Under the pieces are notes generated by a model, which saw only the letters and a program-made list of their open reading frames with translations, had not been told where the DNA came from and did not search any database. Made by a program: the position numbers and the translations under genes. This document shows positions 8,368-16,376 of a DNA stretch of 64,000 nucleotides, piece after piece; within the stretch, counting starts at the first letter, position 1, and each line of letters starts with the position of its first letter. Source of the stretch: Archangium violaceum (GTDB lineage: Bacteria; Myxococcota; Myxococcia; Myxococcales; Myxococcaceae); the NCBI RefSeq assembly GCF_016859125.1, contig NZ_CP069338.1, positions 11,659,501-11,723,500 of the forward strand. The letters run 5' to 3'.

Positions 8368-10137
8368 CTACGGCGTGGAGCCGGCGGAAACCTCTCCCAG
8401 GGCGTTCAAGAGCGCATCCCGCAGCTCTCCCGGCTGGTCCGCACGGAAGAACTGACCCTTGCCCGCCAGCGAGATGCTCTGGAGCATGGGGCTGCTGTCA
8501 CCGTAGCCGACGACGAACGTGCGCACCGACTGATTGCCCGGCATGTCGCCACGCAGGTCCGCGTGCGACAGGAAGAACGCCACGTCATCCATGAAGTTCT
8601 TGTTCGTCGTCGCCAGACCCGTGGGCCAGTTGTAGTCGGTGTAATCGCAGGCCTGCTGGGTGGAGCCGAACAGGTGGCAGTAGTTCACACCACCCGGGTT
8701 CGGGTTCGTCTGGGGGTTGCTCGGATCGAACGTGAGGAGCGAGCCATCCGCGTGCCGCGCACCATCCGCCACGAGGATGTCCATCATTCTGGTGATGGGC
8801 ACCGAGTTGTCGGAATGAGGCCGTCCACCGGTCACCACGATGACGGCATTGGCCTGGGACTCGGAGCAGACGGACCTGTCGGTTCCGGAGCCCTCCCACG
8901 GCTGACCCGGCCGGTAGTACCCCGTAGCGGGATCCACGGATTTCGGCTTGATCCACTCATCACTCGCCCCACCCCAGTTCTGGCCCGACTCCCCCGTGTA
9001 CGGGTTGTCGGAGGTTCCACCGCTGCAGCAGCCCGGCCATCCCCAGCCAGGGTTGATGGGCTGGTTGAACCAGTTCGCCCACTTACCGTCCACCCCTTGC
9101 GAGGAGAAGTAGCCACCCAGACCGAAGAGCGCCTCACCGGTGGAGCGCTCGTTGTTGCGGAATTCCGTCTTGTTGACGGCCTTCATCAGCAGGGGCCGAT
9201 CGAGCGCCACCTCATCGATATTCGGAGAAGACTTGTCACAGCTCGGGCGCACCGACGCGAGCAGTTCCGGCGGATCGTACCAGCCATGGTCCTTCCCGAA
9301 GGTGGCCACCCCCATACGGACGTTGCTCGCGGCGGCGATGGCATCCTTGAGCGCCTTGCGCGCGATCACGAACTTGGGCGGACGCACGTTGAGCACGCGT
9401 CCGCTGACAACCCACTTGCGGAACGCCTCGGGAGGGAGCGGCGCCTCGCCGGGCTTCTGATTGGGACCCTGATAGGGCTTCAGCGCGTCGGTCACGATCG
9501 GCCCTCGCCACCAGCCCCTGGTCGTCAGGCACCGCACGCAGTCGTCCATGATCTGCGTTGCCATGTAGGGATAGTCGTTGAAATCCCAACCCACGCTCGA
9601 GTAGCAGGCGGTGAGCGTGTTACTGGAGGAGGCCATCGACTCGAAGTCGGGGTAGAGCGTAGCCGGAGATTCCTCCACGACGAAGTTAATGCGCCGTCCG
9701 CGCGAGTGGTAGAACCTGTTCGGATCGAAGAACGGCGAGGCCAGATCAGCGTCGCTGTCGTAGATGACGGAGCCGTTCTTCGCCGGATCCGGGCTGTCCT
9801 TGTCGAACCAGCTCATCGCTGCGACCAGCGCCGGGTCATCGCAGCCCGTGTTGAGAGCGAGTCCGCCCGAGCCCGTGCCTCCGCGGTCACCGGGCCTGGT
9901 GGCGGGCGTGGCTGGCGGCTCGTAGCCGGGCGTGAAGGCCTCGGGCAGGTACTCGGGGTAGTCCTGCATAGACTCATGATTGTCCAACAGGAACATGACA
10001 CCGGGCGGAGAGTCCGCGTGGCTCTCGAAGGGCACCAGCCCCGAGGCCCCGGCCATCACCAGACCCAGGGTCAATCCCAACCGCTGACTGACGGGTCTCA
10101 CCAAAAAACCTACACGCCTACCGGAATCACTTCGCAT
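8368..10137 (-). CDS. PilY1-like VWA protein without the C-terminal propeller
   Basis: 589 residues, with an export signal ending near residue 41 (FESHADSPP). The VWA-like start PPGVMFLLDNHESM corresponds to the PilY1/VWA metal-site strand, but the usual DxSxS reads D-N-H-E-S (Asp52, Ser56), so the metal site is partly degenerate. Cys-rich Gly/Trp-rich insertions follow, then AVIVVTGGRPH and a closing VRTFVVGYGDSSPMLQSISLAGKGQFFRA segment typical of VWA C-termini. Full PilY1 proteins exceed 1000 residues and add a beta-propeller, absent here. AGGAG eight bases before the ATG supports the start. Confidence 0.7.
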   Translation of the reverse strand: MRSDSGRRVGFLVRPVSQRLGLTLGLVMAGASGLVPFESHADSPPGVMFLLDNHESMQDYPEYLPEAFTPGYEPPATPATRPGDRGGTGSGGLALNTGCDDPALVAAMSWFDKDSPDPAKNGSVIYDSDADLASPFFDPNRFYHSRGRRINFVVEESPATLYPDFESMASSSNTLTACYSSVGWDFNDYPYMATQIMDDCVRCLTTRGWWRGPIVTDALKPYQGPNQKPGEAPLPPEAFRKWVVSGRVLNVRPPKFVIARKALKDAIAAASNVRMGVATFGKDHGWYDPPELLASVRPSCDKSSPNIDEVALDRPLLMKAVNKTEFRNNERSTGEALFGLGGYFSSQGVDGKWANWFNQPINPGWGWPGCCSGGTSDNPYTGESGQNWGGASDEWIKPKSVDPATGYYRPGQPWEGSGTDRSVCSESQANAVIVVTGGRPHSDNSVPITRMMDILVADGARHADGSLLTFDPSNPQTNPNPGGVNYCHLFGSTQQACDYTDYNWPTGLATTNKNFMDDVAFFLSHADLRGDMPGNQSVRTFVVGYGDSSPMLQSISLAGKGQFFRADQPGELRDALLNALGEVSAGSTP

Positions 10138-10317
10138 CTGTTCGGCTCCTGGATGGATTTTTCTAGGACACGACCCCCCCGCCCCCCAGCGGCATCGAGG
10201 TCGCGTCCTTGATACCGCAATGAGCACACGCATGTATATGATTAAATCAACCCCTAACATCGAATGGGCTGTCCATCCGTCCCAAGGATAAAGGTACCGT
10301 GACGGACCGTGCAGGGA

Positions 10318-10355
10318 TTGCGGTGTGCAAGACTTGCGGTGTGCAAGAGTTGCGG
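10318..10355. repeat. 16-bp-period tandem repeat with internal dyad
   Basis: TTGCGGTGTGCAAGA occurs at 10318-10332 and 10334-10348, followed by a third partial copy TTGCGG at 10350-10355. Each full unit contains the inverted pair TTGC-N5-GCAA. It lies in a 404-bp gap between the PilY1-like gene (left, minus) and the GST gene (right, plus). Apart from this repeat and the palindrome at 10379-10390, nothing gene-like is seen in the gap. Confidence 0.7.
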
Positions 10356-10378
10356 AGTCCTCCTGGCGCCTCCACCCG

Positions 10379-10390
10379 ACACGTACGTGT
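10379..10390. promoter_or_regulatory. Perfect 12-bp palindrome upstream of the GST gene
   Basis: ACACGTACGTGT is an exact inverted repeat about 150 bp before the GST start and just downstream of the 16-bp repeats. It could be a dimeric-regulator site; that is inference from symmetry and position. Confidence 0.35.
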
Positions 10391-10541
10391 TTTGTCTGAT
10401 GTGACGTAAAGGGCGAGAAAAAACCCGGGGTCACCCGGACCCTGCTTGACTCGCCGTGCAGGCGGATTCCATGGCGCGGGAGCGGAGAAACGGGCAGATT
10501 GCCCGGCCGCCTGCACCCAGGCATACAAGGAGTCCTCACGT

Positions 10542-11150
10542 ATGAAGCTCTACTACTCCCCAGGGGCCTGCTCGCTGTCGCCGCACATCGTCCTGCGCGA
10601 GGCGGGTCTGGACTTCCAGGTCGAGAAGGTCGACCTGCGTGCCAAGAAGACCGAGTCCGGCAAGGACTTCACCGCCATCAACCCCAAGGGCTACATCCCG
10701 GCCCTGCAGTTCGATGACGGCAACATCCTCACCGAGGGACCCGCCATCGTTCAGTACATCGCCGACAAGGCCCCTCAGTCCAAGCTGGCCCCGGCCAACG
10801 GCACCCTGGAGCGCTACCGTCTCCAGGAGTTGCTCAACTTCATCAGCACCGAGCTGCACAAGAACTTCACTCCCCTCTTCAACCCCTCGTTCCCCGAGGA
10901 GGGAAAGAAGATCCAGCGCGAGCTCCTCGGCAAGCGCTTCGACACCCTGAGCACCCAGCTCGAGAAGGGTCCCTTCCTCATGGGCGAGCAGTTCACCGTC
11001 GCCGATGCCTACCTCTTCACCGTGCTCGGCTGGAGCCAGTTCACGGGCATCGACCTCTCCCAGTGGCCGGTGCTCAAGGCCTACCACGCGCGCGTGGCCG
11101 AGCGGCCCAACGTGCAGGCGGCGCTCAAGGCCGAGGGTCTGCTGAAGTAG
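10542..11150 (+). CDS. gstA: Glutathione S-transferase, beta class
   Basis: 202 residues, the usual length. The N-terminal thioredoxin fold starts MKLYYSPGAC, with Cys10, the bacterial beta-class catalytic residue, in place. His106 in ISTELHKN also matches the second conserved active-site residue of that class, and the NPKGYIPALQ cis-proline loop and TEGPAIVQYIAD glutathione-gamma-Glu motif are intact. Cytosolic conjugation of electrophiles or peroxide defence is expected. The start has AAGGAG at 10527-10532. It is a single gene with its own hairpin terminator. Confidence 0.95.
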   Translation: MKLYYSPGACSLSPHIVLREAGLDFQVEKVDLRAKKTESGKDFTAINPKGYIPALQFDDGNILTEGPAIVQYIADKAPQSKLAPANGTLERYRLQELLNFISTELHKNFTPLFNPSFPEEGKKIQRELLGKRFDTLSTQLEKGPFLMGEQFTVADAYLFTVLGWSQFTGIDLSQWPVLKAYHARVAERPNVQAALKAEGLLK

Positions 11151-11168
11151 TCTCCTGAAGTCCCGGCT

Positions 11169-11203
11169 GCTCGGGCCGCCGGCCCTGGCCTCACGGCCCG
11201 AGC
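11169..11203 (+). terminator. Hairpin after the GST gene
   Basis: GCTCGGGCCG (11169-11178) pairs perfectly with CGGCCCGAGC (11194-11203) across a 15-base loop, 18 bases past the stop codon. No T-tract follows. Confidence 0.55.
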
Positions 11204-11322
11204 ACCTCCCTCCTCATCCGAGAGCTGTCTCCCCGGGGACGAAGAACCCCCACCGGTGGATTGGGCGTCGAGGTGTGGCCGTGCTGTAGTCGGCTCCCCC
11301 GCTCCAGACCGGAGACAGCACG

Positions 11323-12651
11323 GTGAAATCACTCCCCCTCCTCGCACTCGTCCTCGCCGCCACCACCTGGGCCCCAGGGGCCGCGCGGGCCGCGAATGCC
11401 ACGAAAACCGCCTCCCCCGTCCTCCAGGGTCTCGACGGGCTCTATCCCGAGCTCGATGCCCTCTACAGGGAGCTGCACCAGAACCCCGAACTCTCCCTCC
11501 AAGAGGAGAAGACCGCGGCGAAGCTGGCCGGGCGCCTGCGCAAGCTCGGCTTCGAGGTGACCGAGAAGGTCGGCGGCCATGGTGTGGTGGCCCTGCTGCG
11601 CAACGGCAAGGGCCCCACGGTGATGCTGCGCACCGATCTGGATGGCCTCCCGGTGGAGGAGAAGACGGGGCTGCCCTACGCCAGCCAGGCGAAGGCGAAG
11701 GACGACGCCGGCCAGAGCGTGTCCGTGATGCACGCCTGCGGGCATGACGTCCACATGACGTCCTGGCTCGGCACCGCCACGCTCCTGGCACGCTCGAAGG
11801 ATCGCTGGCGCGGCACCCTCATGATGGTCGGCCAGCCCGCCGAGGAACGGGGCAGCGGCGCGCGGCGGATGCTCGAGGACGGCCTCTACAAACGCTTCCC
11901 CAAGCCGGACTTCGCCGTCGCCATCCACAACAGCGCCACCGCGGCGTCGGGCACCGTCGAGTACGTGTCCGGCTACGCCCTGGCCAACGTGGACTCCGTC
12001 GACATCACCCTCTACGGCAAGGGCGGTCACGGCGCCTACCCGCACACCACGGTGGACCCCATCGTCCTCGCGGCCCGCACCATCCTCTCGCTGCAGACCC
12101 TCGTGAGCCGGGAGAAGTCCCCGCTCGAGCCCGCCGTGGTGACGGTGGGCTCCATCCACGGCGGCACGAAGCACAACATCATCCCCGACGAGGTGAAGCT
12201 CCAGCTCACCGTGCGCTCCTACAAGCCCGAGGTCCGCAAGCAGCTGCTCTCCGCCATCGAGCGCGTGGTGAACGCCGAGGCCATGGCGGCCAACGCCCCC
12301 CGCAAGCCCGACGTGGCCGTCACCGAGGGCACGCCCGCCACCTACAATGATCCGGAGCTGACGAAGCGGCTGATCGGCGCCGTCACCCGGGTGCTCGGCG
12401 CGGAGAACATCCGCGAGGCCCAGCCCGTCATGGGCGGCGAGGACTTCTCCGAGTACGGCCTCGCCGGAGTCCCCGCGGTGATGCTCTGGTTGGGCACCGT
12501 CGAGCCCAAGCGTCTCGCGGAGGCCAGGGCCGCAGGTGCGACGCTCCCCTCCCTGCACTCCCCTCTCTTCGCCCCGGATCGCGAGCGGACCCTCCGCACC
12601 GGTGTCACCACGCTGACGACCTCCGCCCTGGAGCTGCTGGCCAGGCCGTAG
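11323..12651 (+). CDS. Exported M20-family amidohydrolase (N-acyl amino acid amidohydrolase-like)
   Basis: 442 residues, GTG start with GGAG about eight bases upstream. A signal peptide ends near residue 23 (APGAARA). The M20D metal site is visible: RTDLDGLPV (Asp105/Asp107 region), HACGHDVH (Cys139, His141), the glutamate pair AEE at 174-175, and AIHN (His202). The dimerisation-domain motif GKGGHGAYPH follows, and GGEDFSEYG comes before the C-terminus. Relatives hydrolyse N-acyl amino acids, hippurate or similar amides; the exported form suggests use of external peptides. Substrate is not predictable from sequence. Confidence 0.9.
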   Translation: MKSLPLLALVLAATTWAPGAARAANATKTASPVLQGLDGLYPELDALYRELHQNPELSLQEEKTAAKLAGRLRKLGFEVTEKVGGHGVVALLRNGKGPTVMLRTDLDGLPVEEKTGLPYASQAKAKDDAGQSVSVMHACGHDVHMTSWLGTATLLARSKDRWRGTLMMVGQPAEERGSGARRMLEDGLYKRFPKPDFAVAIHNSATAASGTVEYVSGYALANVDSVDITLYGKGGHGAYPHTTVDPIVLAARTILSLQTLVSREKSPLEPAVVTVGSIHGGTKHNIIPDEVKLQLTVRSYKPEVRKQLLSAIERVVNAEAMAANAPRKPDVAVTEGTPATYNDPELTKRLIGAVTRVLGAENIREAQPVMGGEDFSEYGLAGVPAVMLWLGTVEPKRLAEARAAGATLPSLHSPLFAPDRERTLRTGVTTLTTSALELLARP

Positions 12652-12695
12652 CCCCGCTCAGGCTGGGAACACCTTCGCCCCTGAAAGATTCGACC

Positions 12696-12724
12696 CCTGA
12701 ACCTTCCAACCCGGAAGGTTCGGG
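12696..12724 (+). terminator. Perfect hairpin after the M20 gene
   Basis: GAACCTTCC (12699-12707) pairs exactly with GGAAGGTTC (12713-12721) around AACCC; three more outer pairs, one a wobble, extend the stem. It is preceded by the near-repeats TTCGCCCCTGAA and TTCGACCCCTGAA. It lies 45 bases after the M20 stop. Confidence 0.5.
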
Positions 12725-12920
12725 CTTGAAGTATGTCGGTGCCAATGTCGATGCAAGGCTTTGGCGCAATCACATACAAACGGGCGAGGCGACGGAGGGC
12801 CGCCGACGATCTGGCGCCCGCTCGTCCGCCCGGTCAGCAGCCAAATCCTCTCGCGCATCGCCCGAGCGGGAATGGCCGCATGGACGATGTTCGCGAATGC
12901 GCGCTACCCTTCGCTCCGCC

Positions 12921-14069
12921 ATGCGCGCAGTGCTTCTCGCCTTGATGTTTCTCCTCCCAGCCCTGGCGTCCGCCACGGACGTGCAGGGAACCCTCTCCGG
13001 CCATACCGTCTGGAAGAGGAGTGGCAGCCCCTATGTCCTGAAGGGCGATGTCACCGTGGCCTGGGGCGCTCGGCTGACGCTCGAGCCCGGCGTCCAGGTC
13101 ATCGCGGCCTCCGAGGACGCGCTGGGCTCCGGTGTGGATCCGCGGCGGGTGGAGCTCATCGTGGATGGGACGCTGGTGGTGCGAGGCACCGCGGCGCACC
13201 CGGTCGAGCTCTCCTCGCGTGGAGGAGAGGGCTCCTGGTACGGCATCCGGGTCCGGGGCGGTCGAGGTACGGAAATCCACGGCGCCGTCATCACCCGCGC
13301 GGCCCAGGGCATCTCCCTGGGCATGAGCGCGGTGGTGCGGAACACCTCGGTGAGCGCCACCACCCGGGACTGTCTCCAGGTGCTCTGGGGGTCCGCCACG
13401 CTGGAGGGCAATGAGCTGAGCCAGTGTGGAGCGCGCGAATCATCTGTCCGTGTGCGGGTGGCGGAGAATCACTCCCCCGCTCAGACCAAACAGGCCCACC
13501 GGAGCGAACCCAGCGTCCGGGGCCGGCGCGTCTTCATGACGTTCGAGCGGGGGACGCGTGGCGGAGCGCTCGCGTCCAGAGCCACCGCCCGGGAGCACAC
13601 GGCGGGCACGCGCGTCGCCACCTTCCGCGCGACGGGAGTGGCCATCGAGCAGGCCCTCGGGCGAAGAGCCTGGGGCCGACCCCGCCTCCCGGTGGAACGC
13701 CCCGGGACTCCGCCTCCGGGTGGAACCTCTCCGCCCCTCGCCCTCGACTCCCGCGAGGAGTGCGCCCGCGAACCTCGAGTGCTCGAATCCCCCGAGTGCC
13801 CCGGCGTCCGACGATGGCGCGAGAAACAGGAACGACTCGGAGAAGAACGACTCGGAGAAGCTCCACCCGGAGTCCTACGTCCCCATGCGCCAACGGCCCT
13901 CCGGCCCCCCCTGGCGGACGTGGGACCTCCCGACCCGGGGTGGGCCGGGGAACGGAGCCTGGCGCCGGACAGGGTCGCCCAGAGTGCGAGCGTGGGGTCA
14001 CAATTGAGGGATTCTCGTCGTTCCACCCCGGGCGTCCCGGCATCCGTGGGACCCGGGCCTTACACTTGA
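12921..14069 (+). CDS. Right-handed beta-helix secreted protein; downstream half probably degenerate
   Basis: 382 codons stay open, but only the first ~170 look like a real protein. They have a signal peptide (MRAVLLALMFLLPALASA) and a beta-helix region with the pectate-lyase-like rungs GARLTLEPGVQVIAA, VDGTLVVRGTAAHPV, WYGIRVRGGRGTEIHGAVI. After about base 13430 (SQCGARES) the translation becomes Arg/Pro-rich and rung-free, unlike the first half. A 15-bp exact tandem duplication lies at 13831-13860. ATG 12897 is an alternative start. I read this as an intact 5' half joined to unrelated or decayed sequence; the true 3' end is unclear. Confidence 0.45.
   Translation: MRAVLLALMFLLPALASATDVQGTLSGHTVWKRSGSPYVLKGDVTVAWGARLTLEPGVQVIAASEDALGSGVDPRRVELIVDGTLVVRGTAAHPVELSSRGGEGSWYGIRVRGGRGTEIHGAVITRAAQGISLGMSAVVRNTSVSATTRDCLQVLWGSATLEGNELSQCGARESSVRVRVAENHSPAQTKQAHRSEPSVRGRRVFMTFERGTRGGALASRATAREHTAGTRVATFRATGVAIEQALGRRAWGRPRLPVERPGTPPPGGTSPPLALDSREECAREPRVLESPECPGVRRWREKQERLGEERLGEAPPGVLRPHAPTALRPPLADVGPPDPGWAGERSLAPDRVAQSASVGSQLRDSRRSTPGVPASVGPGPYT
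13831..13860. repeat. Exact 15-bp tandem duplication
   Basis: AACGACTCGGAGAAG occurs twice back to back (13831-13845 and 13846-13860) in the doubtful 3' part of the beta-helix gene. A related pair, CGCCTCCCGGTGGAAC (13683-13698) and CGCCTCCGGGTGGAAC (13711-13726), lies 28 bp apart just upstream. Such slippage-type copies fit relaxed selection. Confidence 0.75.
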
Positions 14070-14073
14070 GGGC

Positions 14074-15216
14074 ATGGCCCCGAGTCCCCTTCCCCCTTCC
14101 CGCCTGTGCATAGGTCTGCTGTCCGGCACCAGCGTGGACGCGGTGGAGGCGGTGCTGTGCCGCATCGAGGGCACCGGCCCCGAGGTCCGTATCACCCTCC
14201 TGGCCCACATCTCCCGGCCCTTCACCCCCGAGTTCACCCGGCGAGTCCTCGCCGCCGATGACGCCCGCTCGCTCTGCGAGCTCAACTTCGCCCTCGGTGA
14301 ACGCTTCGCCGAGGCCGCGCTGGAGGTCATCTCCCGGGCCGATCTCCGTCCCGAGGACGTGGACGTCATCGGCTCGCACGGGCAGACCGTGGCGCACCTG
14401 CCCTCGAGCCTGTCCGACACGCCCTCCACGCTGCAGCTCGGAGAGGCCTCCGTCATCGCCGAGCGCACCGGCATTCCCGTGGTGAGTGATTTCCGCACCC
14501 GGGACGTGGCGGCCGGGGGACAGGGGGCGCCGCTGGTGCCGTACCTGGACTGGGCCCTGTTCCGGAAGCCGGGGGTGGCCCGCGCGCTACAGAACCTCGG
14601 CGGCATCGGCAACGTGAGCGTGGTGAGCGATCGGCTCGAGGACACGATCGCCTTCGACACCGGGCCGGGCAACATGGTGCTGGACGGACTGGCCCGGCGA
14701 GTGACCCAGGGCCGGCTCCAGTGCGACCTGGATGGAAGCCTCTCCCGCCAGGGCCGGGTCATCCCGGACCTGCTGGAGGAACTGCTCGCCCACCCCTTCC
14801 TGGCCCTTCCCCCGCCCCGCAGCGCCGGCCGCGAGGGCTTCGGTGACGCGCTGGTGACGCGGATATGGGAGCGCCATGGCGCCTGGTCCTCGCACGACGT
14901 GATGGCCACGGCGGTGGCCTTCACGGTGGAGGCCACGGCCCGCGCCTACGAGCGGTGGCTCCTGCCGCGCTTCGCCCTGGAGGCGGTGTACGTTTCCGGC
15001 GGAGGTACCCGGAATCCGGTGCTGATGGAGCGCCTGACGGCACGGCTCGCCCCCCTGCCCGTCCGCCCCCTGGACGTGCTGGGCCTGCCGGAAGGGGCCA
15101 AGGAGGCCGTGTGCTTCGCCCTCCTGGCGAATGAACATCTCTCGGGGACCCCCGCGAATGTGCCATCGGCAACTGGCGCCAGGAGGCAAGTCGTTCTAGG
15201 AAAGCTCACACCGTGA
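14074..15216 (+). CDS. anmK: Anhydro-N-acetylmuramic acid kinase
   Basis: 380 residues, the normal length. AnmK opens the 1,6-anhydro ring of anhydro-MurNAc and phosphorylates it to MurNAc-6-phosphate, the substrate of MurQ. The ATP-binding start GLLSGTSVD (family: GxMSGTSxDG, with the final Gly replaced by Ala here), the GSHGQTVAH catalytic segment, DTGPGNMVLD and YVSGGGTRNP are all present. Its stop overlaps the next gene's GTG as GTGA (15213-15216), tying wall recycling to a small GTPase. murQ sits 9 kb upstream rather than next to it. Confidence 0.94.
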   Translation: MAPSPLPPSRLCIGLLSGTSVDAVEAVLCRIEGTGPEVRITLLAHISRPFTPEFTRRVLAADDARSLCELNFALGERFAEAALEVISRADLRPEDVDVIGSHGQTVAHLPSSLSDTPSTLQLGEASVIAERTGIPVVSDFRTRDVAAGGQGAPLVPYLDWALFRKPGVARALQNLGGIGNVSVVSDRLEDTIAFDTGPGNMVLDGLARRVTQGRLQCDLDGSLSRQGRVIPDLLEELLAHPFLALPPPRSAGREGFGDALVTRIWERHGAWSSHDVMATAVAFTVEATARAYERWLLPRFALEAVYVSGGGTRNPVLMERLTARLAPLPVRPLDVLGLPEGAKEAVCFALLANEHLSGTPANVPSATGARRQVVLGKLTP

Positions 15217-16373
15217 GCAGCGTGAACCTGGTAGCCCGCGAAGTGGCGGTGAAGATCGTCTTCTACGGACCGGGTCTCTCCGGCAAGACGACGACGTTGC
15301 GAAAAGTCTACGAGACCGTGCGCCCCGCGCACCGGGGCGAGATGATGTCCATCGCCACGGAGGGAGACCGGACGCTCTTCTTCGACTTCCTGCCCGTGAA
15401 GGTCGAGCGGGTGAATGACTGCACCGTGAGGCTCGCGCTGTACACCGTGCCCGGTCAGGTCTTCTACAACGCCACCCGCAAGCTGGTGCTCCAGGGCGCC
15501 GACGGCGTGGTGTTCGTGGCGGACTCGCAGCCGGAGATGATGGACGCCAACCGCGAGTCGCTGGCCAACCTGGAGGAGAACCTGCTCGAGCAGGGCGTCC
15601 GGCTGGAGCGCTTCCCGCTCGTGTTCCAGTGGAACAAGCGCGACATCCCCAAGGCCCTGCCCGTGCCGGAGCTGCGCGCCGCGCTCAACCCGCGCAACGT
15701 CCCCGACTTCGAGACCGAGGCCATCAGCGGCCGCGGCGTGATGGACGCCCTCAAGGCCATCACCCGGCTGGTCATCCAGGATCTGCGCGCCAAGCGCATC
15801 GTCCCCCCGCCCCGCGCGGCCACCCCGACCGTTCCCTCCCTCGGCGCCGCCAAGGGCGCGGGAGGTGGACTGGAGGCCCAGCTCAGCCAGCTCGCGGGCC
15901 GCACGCCCGCGGTCTCGGCTCCCGCCACGGCCACGGCGCCGCGCCCCATGGGCCCCGTCTCCCGCAGCAACATGCCGGCCATCGGCGCCCATCCCCAGGT
16001 CCAGGTGGCGCCTCCCGTCGCGCCCCCCGCCCTCACCGGACAGCGGCCCCTCGGGCCCGCCAGCGCGCTCGCGCCCTCGGATCTGTTCGATCATGCCCGG
16101 GCCGCGGAGGGCGCGTTCTCCTCCGGGGATTATGGGACGTGCATCCAGGCGTGCCTCGATGCCGCCCGGCGCGGGCTCGCGCTCGCCGGAGAGGGACCCC
16201 TCGGCGCCCAGGCATACCTGCTCCACGTGGATGGGGGAGATCTGCTCAAGCTCCAGACGCTGGCCGCGCGCTCCAGCAACCGGGTGGATGACGCGGCGTT
16301 CGCGCTCTACGTGCTGATGCAGATCTTCACCCGGCTCCACGCGGCCGGGCTGCCCGCGCCCGCGACGGAGTAG
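15213..16373 (+). CDS. MglA-like small GTPase with C-terminal helical extension
   Basis: 386 residues, about twice MglA (~195). The Ras-like domain is complete: P-loop GPGLSGKT (19-26), switch I ATEGDRTLFFDF (48-59), TVPGQ (78-82) and NKRD (141-144). The PGLSGKTTTLRKVY start is the MglA/gliding-GTPase form. A Pro/Ala-rich linker (~200-280) leads to a helical C-terminal domain (~285-380) that may bind a partner. MglA GTPases set cell polarity in myxobacteria; this is a paralogue, not MglA itself. GTG start overlaps anmK (GTGA). It ends three bases from the convergent DUF4388 gene. Confidence 0.9.
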   Translation: MSSVNLVAREVAVKIVFYGPGLSGKTTTLRKVYETVRPAHRGEMMSIATEGDRTLFFDFLPVKVERVNDCTVRLALYTVPGQVFYNATRKLVLQGADGVVFVADSQPEMMDANRESLANLEENLLEQGVRLERFPLVFQWNKRDIPKALPVPELRAALNPRNVPDFETEAISGRGVMDALKAITRLVIQDLRAKRIVPPPRAATPTVPSLGAAKGAGGGLEAQLSQLAGRTPAVSAPATATAPRPMGPVSRSNMPAIGAHPQVQVAPPVAPPALTGQRPLGPASALAPSDLFDHARAAEGAFSSGDYGTCIQACLDAARRGLALAGEGPLGAQAYLLHVDGGDLLKLQTLAARSSNRVDDAAFALYVLMQIFTRLHAAGLPAPATE

Positions 16374-16376
16374 CGC

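Noticed and set aside
13436-13480. Possible end of an IS21-type element inside the beta-helix gene
   Set aside because: The string looks a little like such ends from memory, but there is no transposase, target duplication or partner end to support it.
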